Shown here piece by piece: positions 56,498 to 64,000 of a stretch of DNA of 64,000 nucleotides (the first letter of the stretch is position 1; each line of letters begins with the position of its first letter). Source of the stretch: Hymenopus coronatus (lineage: Eukaryota > Arthropoda > Insecta > Mantodea > Hymenopodidae); contig CM060882.1 of assembly GCA_030762935.1 (NCBI GenBank), positions 20,527,001-20,591,000 on the forward strand, given 5' to 3'. The position numbers were made by a program, and so were the translations under genes. The notes under the pieces are model-generated. The model was not told the origin of the DNA, searched no databases, and was given only the letters and a program-made list of their open reading frames with translations.

Positions 56498-57206
56498 GAA
56501 AATGGTCCTTGTGTGTGTCCGTGAACACGAAATCTCAAAATAGCAAACTTGGTATTTAAGTTTAGCATCTTCCAGGGATGCGACACGAAGATTTTGAGAA
56601 AAATCTCCACACCCCCAACTACCCTTTACATGGAACATTTTTCGAAAATTTTGATTTTCTCAAAAATGGCTCTACCGATTTTGATTACAATTTCGTATAT
56701 TAAAGGTATTTATCTGACAAATAAAATGTATATCTTGAACTTTCTGGGAATAGCCTCTGAAGAGTACTTTATTCTGGATGAATTTTCCTGAATTTTGAAT
56801 AACTGCTAAACCGTAAGAGATGGACAAAAGCTTACTGCACAGAAAATGTAGAGCACATTAAAACACACAATTTAAGTTATATACATTTTTTTCGTGGAGT
56901 TCGTCGTTTTTGAGACATACCTTATTTTTGGTTTCTGCAATGAAAAACGTATACTTTTCTCATACAGGAACTTGTCAACTCCTATCCATTTAACAAAGGA
57001 ATTTCGATATATAGCAATCAGCTTTTGAGTATAACTTTAACCTATGGTAGTCCATAATTGGCTTTTACTTACAAGGAAGCAAGTAATAAGACTATTTCTA
57101 CTAATTTTTTTCTGATTAGCATAAAGCAAATAGAAGTATAAGCCTTTTAAGCATAATTTGTTGCAGAGATATAGAGAAAGTCATGTGAATGGTACACATC
57201 AGATTT
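56336..57206 (-). mobile_element. H-family element, array unit 1 (full)
   Basis: TTTTTACTTTCTCTATACGTG to GTACACATCAGATTTTT. An A-run plus (AT)n lies at 56453-56494 before a short GTGTGTG. The next unit shares the T-run at the junction. Confidence 0.85.
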
Positions 57207-58060
57207 TTACTTTCTCTATACGTGCTATGTACACAGCGTATAGAGAAGGTATTGCATTCTACCAAAAAATTCGATACCGAGATTTCACCGGAAATATATA
57301 TTTTAGGGTCCCCTGTATCCAAAAAAAAAAAGTATTTTCAGAAAAAGGTCCATGTGCCCGTGTGTCAGTGTGCCTGTGAGCACGATAACTCAAAAACGAA
57401 AAGTCGGTAACATACCAAACTTGGTATTTAAGTTTAGTATCTTCCTTTAGTATCTCACGAAGATTTTGAGAAAAATCCCCCCACTCCAAACTACCCTTTA
57501 CATTTAACTTTTTTCGAAAATTTTGATTTTTTAAAAAACTCTAACGAATTTGATTAAAGTATAGTATATTAAAGATATATACCTGGCAAATAAAATGTAT
57601 ATTTTGAATTTTCTGGGAATAGACTCTGAAGACTACTTTATTCTGGGTCAATTTTACGAAATTTTGCATAACTGCTAAACCGTAAGACATGGACAAAAAC
57701 TTACCACACAACAAATGTAGAGCACCTTAAAACACACAATTTATGTTGTGTACATTTTTTTCGTGGAGTTGATATTTTTTTAGATATTCATTGCTTTTGG
57801 TTTCAGCTATAAAAACTTATAATTTTCTCATACAGGACTTTGTCAACTCCTGTCCATACAAACAAAGCAACTTCAGTCACATAGCAACCAGCTTTTGACT
57901 ATCATTTTAACCTATGGTACCCCCTAATTTCGCTTCTACTAATAAGGAAGCAAGTAATAAGGCTATTACTGCTAATTTATGCTCTATTAGATGATGTAAA
58001 TAGAATAATTTGTTGCAGTGATATAGAGAAAGTCATGTGAATGGAACACATCAGATTTTT
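57207..58060 (-). mobile_element. H-family element, array unit 2 (full)
   Basis: It begins ACTTTCTCTATACGTGC directly after unit 1 and ends ACACATCAGATTTTTT. The GT tract is broken into GTGCCCGTGTGTCAGTGTG. Confidence 0.85.
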
Positions 58061-58064
58061 TATA

Positions 58065-58375
58065 ATCTGCACCATTTCAAGATATGTATCAGATAGGGCT
58101 AGGAAATAATCATTCTGAACTCATATTTGGTAATGTAAGCTAAATTTACAATTCATTTATTAATTGCCATGTCAACAAGCACTGTAAGTATTTACAGTAA
58201 CAGTTTGAGAGGTCGTTAATACTTACAGTACAATTAGGAAATGACGTAACACTCAAGACATGTGCTACTTCAAGTAAAGAATCTATTGCAATACTCGTTA
58301 ATAAAAAGAGTATAAAACAACGCTTTGTCCAAATAATTTATATGTAACCTTTCATTTGTTCACATTGATAATTCA
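58065..58375 (-). repeat. repeat X, right module, inverted copy
   Basis: Complement of 5535-5800: GCCATGTCAACAAGCACTGTAAG, AGAGGTCGTTAATACTTACAG and CTTTCATTTGTTCACATTG appear in reverse order. It lies between H units 2 and 3. Confidence 0.6.
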
Positions 58376-59040
58376 TTTTTACTTTCTTTACATGTAGTAT
58401 GCACATAGTGTATAGAGAAAGTTCATCCAAAAATTTGATACATAGATTTCACCGGAAATGCACATTTCAGGATCACCTGTATCCAAAAAGAATATTTTTT
58501 TAAAAAAAAGGTGCGTGGGCGTGTGTGTCCGTGAACATAACTCCAAAACGTAAACTCCGGAAAATACCAAACTTGGCGCTTACGTTTAAGATCTTCCAGG
58601 GATGCGACACGAAGATGTTGAGAAAAGTTCCACCACCCCAAACTTCTCTTTACAAGACAAACATTTCGAACATATTGTATTTCTCAAAAACTGCTTACGA
58701 TTTTGATTAAGCACACAATTTATAGCATACATTTTTTGGTGGAACTGACCATTTCTGAGATGTTTTACTTATTTGTATCAGATTTAAGGTATTTTTTCAC
58801 ACAAAAAGTTGTAAACTCCTGATACTGCGTGGAAATGGATTTCAACCACATGGCAACCAGCTTTTAAATGCTTTGATTAACAGAGCCTCTTGTATTCCCT
58901 TATTTCTCTTTTACTTACAAGTAATAAGACAATTTGCTCTAATTTTTATCCCAATTATCATAAAGTAGATAGAAGAATATGCTTTTTAATAATTATTTGT
59001 AACAGTAGTGTAGAGAAAGTCGTGTAGATGGAGTCCATTT
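58376..59040 (-). mobile_element. H-family element, array unit 3, internally deleted
   Basis: TTTTTACTTTCTTTACATG to GTCGTGTAGATGGAGTCC. About 170 bp in the middle are missing (GATTTTGATTAAG joins to CACACAATTTATAGC). More diverged than its neighbours. Confidence 0.76.
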
Positions 59041-59800
59041 TTAGTTTTTCTACACGTACTATGTGCATAGTGTATAGAGGAGGTATTGTAATGCACCCAA
59101 TTCGATACAGATATTTCACCAGAAATACATGTTTTGTATCTCCCTGAATAAAAAAAAACATTTTTAGATAAATGTCCCTCAGTCTGTCTGTCTTTGTGCA
59201 TGTGTGTGTATATGTCAGTGGGCATCATAGCTCAAAAACGAAAAGACCATTAAACACCAAACTTGATATTTAAGTTTGGTATATTCCAAGGATGCGACAC
59301 GAAGATTTTCAAGAAAATCCCTCACCCCCAACTACCCATCAATGGAACAATAATCGAAATTTTGATTTTTTAAAAATGGCTAACGATTTTGACTAAAATA
59401 TCCTATATTAAAGATATTTACCTGACAAATAAAATGTATATCTTGAATTTTCTGGGAATAGCCCCTGAAGACTACTTTATTCTGGATGTATTTTACGGAA
59501 TTGTGCATAACTGCTAAACCGTAAGAGATGGACAAAAACTTACCACACACAAAATGTAGATTTCGTTAAAACACACAATTCATATGATATACTTTTTTTT
59601 TTTCGTGGAGTTGATAGTCCTTGTTATTTTCAGCCTTTAAGAAACTTCTACTTCTCTCATACGAGAATTTGTCAACTCCTGTCCATACAAACAAAGTTAC
59701 TTAAATTCACATGGCAACCAGCTTGTAAAACATATGACTATCGCTTTAATCTATGGTACTCCCTTATGTCCCTTCTACTAAGAAGTAAGCAAGCAGTAAG
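59041..59800 (-). mobile_element. H-family element, array unit 4, TCTGATG end lost
   Basis: TTTTTAGTTTTTCTACACG to AAGCAAGCAGTAAG, then the next unit's ACTTTCTCTATACG. The last ~120 bp are missing. The junction lies in TTACTTTCT, which both partners contain. Confidence 0.8.
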
Positions 59801-60603
59801 TTACTTTCTCTATACGTGCTATGTACATAGTGTATAGAGAAGGTATTGCACTCCACCAAAAAATTCAATACCGAGATTTCACTGGAAATATATGTTTTAG
59901 GGTCCCCTGTATCCAAAAAAGTATTTTCCAGACTTTGTATTTAAGTTTAGTATCTTACAGGGATGCGACACGAAGATTTTGAGAAAAATCCCCCCACTCC
60001 AAACCACCCTTTACATTGAACTTTTTTCGAAAATGTTGATTTTCTCAAAAATGGCTGTAACTATTTTGATTAAAATATCGTATATTAAAGATATTTACCT
60101 GACAAATAAAATGTATATTTTTAATTTTCTGGGAATAATCTCTGAAGACTACTTCATTCTGGGTCAACTTTATGGAATTTTGAATAACTGCTAAACCGTA
60201 AGGGATGGACAAAAACTTACCAAACAACAAATGTAGAGTACCTTAAAACACACAATTTATGTTATGTACATTTTTTTCGTGGAGTTGATTATTTTTGAGA
60301 TATTCCTTGTTTTGGTTTCAGCCTTAAAAAACTTATACTTCTCTCATACGAGAATTTGTCAACTCCTGACCATACATACAAAGTTACTTAAATTCACATG
60401 GCAACCAGCTTGTAAAACATATGACTATCGCTTTAACCTACGGTACTCTCTTATTTCCCTTCTATTAAGAAGTAAGCAAGCAATAAGTTACTTTCTGCTA
60501 ATTCTTTCTCGATGAGCTTGAAGTAAATAGAAGCATAAACTTCACAACAATAATTTGTTGCAGAGATGTAGAGAAAGTCATGTGAATGGAACACATCAGA
60601 TGT
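59801..60603 (-). mobile_element. H-family element, array unit 5
   Basis: TACTTTCTCTATACGTGC to ACACATCAGATG. The microsatellite and about 75 bp around it are deleted (GTATTTTCCAGACTTTG). It shares with unit 4 a private insertion (AACCAGCTTGTAAAACATATG), so the two are close relatives. Confidence 0.82.
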
Positions 60604-60775
60604 TTTTCAATCCAGTTGTTCTTCCAGTTTTGTACCAGCTTCTTTTTAACATACCTTTATGTGGAGTAGGGTCAGGGGGATAAACTGGTGGTTGTTTTGT
60701 TGCTTCTTTTGCTGCTTTATGTGCTCTTTCGTTCCCCTCTAGCCCTGATGGGAAGGTTACTTCTTTATTTTCAAG
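60604..60775 (-). pseudogene. LINE RNase H fragment
   Basis: The minus strand reads FPSGLEGNERAHKAAKEATKQPP, the C-terminal RNase H signature (W.PSH..I.GNE.AD..AK) with the His replaced and W changed, followed by LKRSWYKTGR. It differs from the RNase H at 10845, so it is another family. It abuts an H left end. Confidence 0.65.
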
Positions 60776-61282
60776 CACATTTTGGTTGTATAAATTGTAT
60801 ATTTCATGTATTAACTATAATTATCCAAATGATTATTTTAAATTTTAGAGAATCACAGCACATATGAAATTGAAGTTTTATAAATCACATTTTAGAAGCC
60901 TTTGGTTACACTATGTATCAAATTAAGGATAGAAGTAGAACTAATACAGCATGGTTGTGAAAGTCGAGTTTCAATCGAGATATGCAGAATCTGCTGTTGT
61001 CGATATAAAATCTTTTTCATTGAATACTACCCTTGCCCAAACGCGCCCTATCTCCACGTATGTGATTTGATTATCTTTTTCGTTCATTTGACGCATAGCG
61101 TCGATGTGTTTTATCATTTGTTTCTGTGGCAGCTCGCTCTTGCGGAACTCGTCGCTATTACAGGTGCGTCAACATTTGAATTCCCATACCATTTTGTTGA
61201 GTTCTACCTGATGGTGTTTTGTCTCCAAAACAAAGAAGCAGAGGGATGTCAGAATATAGTGGAAGGCAGTTGTAAAAGGGAA
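60776..61282. other. unassigned stretch
   Basis: A 137-codon plus frame begins at 60902 and runs into the SINE D at 61283. Its Cys/Phe-rich residues match no family I know, so I do not call it a gene. Confidence 0.35.
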
Positions 61283-61490
61283 CACTGTGCAACTAGGGCC
61301 GCGCCTCTCACCTAGACGGCCCGGGTTCGATCCCAAGCGACCGCATGTGAGATTTGTGGTAGACAAAGCGGCGCAGGGATTCTCCGGTTTCCCCGCCATC
61401 GCATTCCACCGGTGCTCCATCTTCATTACATGTATCACCAGTGTCATCGCCTGCGGTGCCACAAGAAATAAAAGCGGCCGTAAAACACTA
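61283..61490 (+). mobile_element. SINE D
   Basis: GCGCCTCTCACCTAGACGGC and B box GGTTCGATCCC (about 61324) are followed by CCGCATGTGAGATTTGTGG, GACAAAGCGG, TTTCCCCGCCATCGCATTCC and GCCTGCGGTGCCACAAG. The first ~20 bp of the head are degraded. Confidence 0.75.
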
Positions 61491-61499
61491 TCCAAAAAA

Positions 61500-62388
61500 T
61501 CTTATATGTTACACTCACATGACTTTCTCTAGCTGCTCTACAAAATTCCTATAACAGATTATTCTTCTTTCTAAACAAAGCTCTTATTACTGCTTATAAG
61601 TAAAAGGGAACTAGGGTAATGCACTATGCTTAAGTGATTGTCAAATGTTTTAAAAGCTATCGTTATGCGATTGTCATTGCAAATTGCTTCTTTGCTGGCC
61701 AGGAGTAGAACAAAAGAAAAACGGACACTTCCTGTCTGAAAAAAAGTTAAAATACTTCACAATTGAAACCAATAACAAGGAATATCTCGGAAACTGCTAC
61801 CTCCACAACAAAAACGTAAAGGACATGAATTGTGTGTTTTGACGTGATGTACATTTTTTTTTTTTTGTGTTCTGAGTTTTTGTCTATGTCTTACGGTTTT
61901 GCAGTTAAACAAACTTTGGCAAAATTCATCCAGAATAAAGAGGTGTTCAGAGGCTACTCCCAGAAAATTCAAGATATGCCTTTTATTTCGGATATAAATA
62001 TCTTTAATATACGGGTTTTTAATCAAAATCGTTACAGTCATTTTTAAGAAAATCATCATTTTCGGAACTTTTTCCATGGAAAAGGTAGTAGGTTATGCGG
62101 GGATTCTTCGTGTCGCATCCTTGGAAGATAATAAACCTAAATCCAAGTTTGATATTTAACGGACTTTTCGTTTTGGGGCTATGCTGCCCCCCCCCCACAC
62201 ACACGCACGCATGCACGCGCACGCGCACACGCACACGCACACGCACACGCACACGGACCTTTTTTAAAAATTGCTTTTTTCAGACTCAGAGGACCCCAAA
62301 ACATATATTTCCAGTGAAATCTCTACATCGAATTTTTGGGTGCAATACAATACCTTCTCTATCCCTATGTATAGATACAACTAGATAG
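61500..62388 (+). mobile_element. H-family element, subgroup 2, right end truncated
   Basis: TCTTATATGTTACACTCAC to TATCCCTATGTATAGATACAAC. The right palindrome is only half present. It contains the (CACGCA)n tract described separately. Confidence 0.8.
62188..62256. repeat. C-run plus (CACGCA)n microsatellite
   Basis: Ten C, then ACACACACGCACGCATGC and about seven CACGCA-type units. It occupies the family's fixed microsatellite site in the H copy at 61500. Confidence 0.85.
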
Positions 62389-62582
62389 CCATTTTAGCTT
62401 TTACTTAACCCCAACCAAAGGCATCATGTGTGCTTTACTTTCATTTTTATTTTACACAAAAGATTAAAAGTATACAAGATATTCATTTCAAAACTTTCCA
62501 GCGTAAATAAAATGCATTTTAGGTTCACCCTCTCATGCCCAGTCACTTGCAGTTTAAAATTTGAAATGGCATCTCTGTATTT

Positions 62583-62839
62583 TTTCTTTCTCTACACTTA
62601 CTATGTACGTAGTATATGGAGAAGGTATTGCATTCCACCCAAAAATTTGATGCTGAGATTTCACCGGAAATTATGTTTTGAGACTCCCTGAATCCAGAAA
62701 AGCATTTTTTGCAAAATGTCTGTATGCGCGTATTTAAAAAAAAACTGAAAGTACGTTAAATGTCAAACTTGGTATTTAAGTTTAAAAGCTCCCAAGGATA
62801 CTACATTAGGATTTTCAAGAAAGTCCATCCACCCAACTA
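62583..62839 (-). mobile_element. H-family right-end fragment
   Basis: TTTTTCTTTCTCTACAC palindrome to AGTCCATCCACCCAACTAC, then an opposed H left end. The microsatellite is reduced to GTATGCGCG. Confidence 0.76.
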
Positions 62840-63560
62840 CGTGTTACACTCACATGACTTTTTCTAGCTGCTCTACGAAACTCCTACAAAAGATTATTCT
62901 TCTTTGTACACAATGCTAATCAAGATAAATGGTAGCAGAATGTTATTACTTAGTTCCTTATAAGTAGAAGGGAATAAGGGAATACACTATGCTAAAGTGA
63001 TTGTCAAATGTTTTAAAAGCTAACGTTATGCGATTGTCATTGCAAGTCACTTCTTTGCTTGGCCAGGAGTAGAACAAAAGAAAAGCGGACACTTCCTGTC
63101 TTAGAAAAACTTAAGTACTTCACAATTGAAACCAATAACAAGGAATATCTCGAAAACGGTTACCTCCACAACAAAAACGTATAGGACAAAAACTATGTGT
63201 TTTGTCATGAGATACATTTTTTGTGCAGTACGTTTTTTCTAACTTTTACGGTTTAGCAGTTATGCAAAATTCAGCAAAATTCATCCAGAATAAAGAGGTC
63301 TTCGGAGGCTTTTCCCAAAAAATTCGAGTTATACATTTTATTTCGGACATAAATAGCTTTAATATACGGGATTTTAATCAAAATCATTAAGAGCCATTTT
63401 TAAGAAAATAAACATTTTCGAAATTTTTTCCATGTAAAGGATAGTGGTTTGGGGATTTTTTTTTGAAAATCTTCGTGTCGCATCCTTATAAGATAATAAA
63501 CCTAAATACCAAGTTTGGTATTTAACGGTCTTTTTGTTTAGGGGGCTATGCTATCCACAG

Positions 63561-63597
<37 letters not shown>

Positions 63598-63748
63598 GAC
63601 CTTTTTTTAAAAAGGCTTTTTTTTTTTCGGACTCAGGGGACCCCAAAACATATATTTCCGGTGAAATCTCGGTATCGAATTTTTGGGTGCATTACAATAC
63701 CTTTTATATCCCTATGTCCATTGTACATATGGGGCTAGAGAAAGTAAT
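62840..63748 (+). mobile_element. H-family element, subgroup 2, full length
   Basis: GTGTTACACTCACATGAC (first bases lost at the junction) to GGGGCTAGAGAAAGTAATAAA. CA tract at 63563-63592. The palindrome has the subgroup 2 form CCCTATGTCCATTGTACATATGGGG. Confidence 0.83.
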
Positions 63749-64000
63749 AAAATGTATATCTTGAATTTTCTGGGAATAGATTCTTAAGAACTGTTTGTTC
63801 TGGATGAATATGTATTTTATATATTAGAGTTGACCGTTTCCAAGGTATTGCTTGTTATCAGTTTTAACTTTACTCTACGTAGCTTTTCTCAAACGCGGAT
63901 ACGTTTATGTTTATAGCTGGCCTTGCAAAGTGAACCGAATTAAAGTTCTCACACAGCGACTAGATATAAAAGGTACGGCTATCGCTTTAGACATATTTAC
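63749..64000 (-). mobile_element. H-family fragment running off the window
   Basis: ATGTATATCTTGAATTTTCTGG through TTGCTTGTTATCAGTTTTAAC to the window edge. Subgroup 2-like (CAAGGTATTGCTTG). It joins the previous copy with no spacer but in the opposite orientation. Confidence 0.68.

Noticed and set aside
60902..61315. A 137-codon plus-strand gene
   Set aside because: It runs into SINE D, has no recognisable domain, and its biased Cys/Phe content fits chance in AT-rich DNA.

Overview
The window looks like intergenic DNA from a repeat-rich, AT-rich animal genome, most likely an arthropod and perhaps a large-genome insect. The evidence is a broken mariner transposase, a broken Tc1-like transposase, pieces of non-LTR retrotransposons (LINEs), several families of tRNA-derived SINEs, and no bacterial or organellar genes. 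I recognise no intact host protein gene, rRNA or functional tRNA. The species cannot be fixed from this sequence.

One dispersed repeat, called here the H family, dominates. By my reading about 55 copies and fragments cover roughly 33 kb, about half of the window. A full copy is about 800-900 bp. It begins with TCTGATGTG, carries ACTTTCTCTACA about 24 bp inside that end, has a CA/GT microsatellite at a fixed internal place, and ends in a long palindrome followed by GTAGAGAAAGT and an A-run. The inner motif at one end is the inverted repeat of the other terminus, so the inverted repeats are asymmetric. That layout, the terminal hairpin, and the head-to-tail arrays match non-autonomous Helitron2/Helentron (HINE, DINE-1-like) elements. 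This is an inference, because no Rep/helicase gene is present. In the feature list '+' means the TCTGATG end lies at the lower coordinate.

Layout. 1-9.8 kb: an inverted SINE pair, H copies, a dead mariner (3.7-4.6 kb), a palindromic repeat X and SINE C copies. 9.8-11.8 kb: a Jockey-type LINE on the minus strand, split by a different RNase H-bearing LINE on the plus strand. 12-17 kb: mostly unassigned AT-rich DNA with a possible MITE. 17-25.3 kb: H copies, including an array with repeated 5' ends. 25.5-26.3 kb: a duplicated TATA-promoter/LTR-like module whose second copy has a heat-shock element and a perfect CRE. 27.4-28 kb: one SINE inserted in another. 28-34.4 kb: H copies. 34.6-36 kb: an 8-unit tandem repeat of about 160 bp. 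36.7-43.1 kb: SINEs and H copies ending in a four-unit H array. 43.4-46.6 kb: unassigned DNA around one H copy. 46.8-48.4 kb: a dead Tc1-like element sitting in the palindrome of an H end. 48.4-60.6 kb: dense H copies, including a fold-back and a five-unit minus-strand array. 60.6-64 kb: a LINE RNase H scrap, SINE D and more H copies.

The pieces do not form a pathway. The window records successive insertion, nesting and local duplication of transposable elements. The items most worth following up are the H family itself (structure, arrays and a recurrent antisense open frame), the HSE/CRE/TATA module, and the nested insertions that give relative ages.
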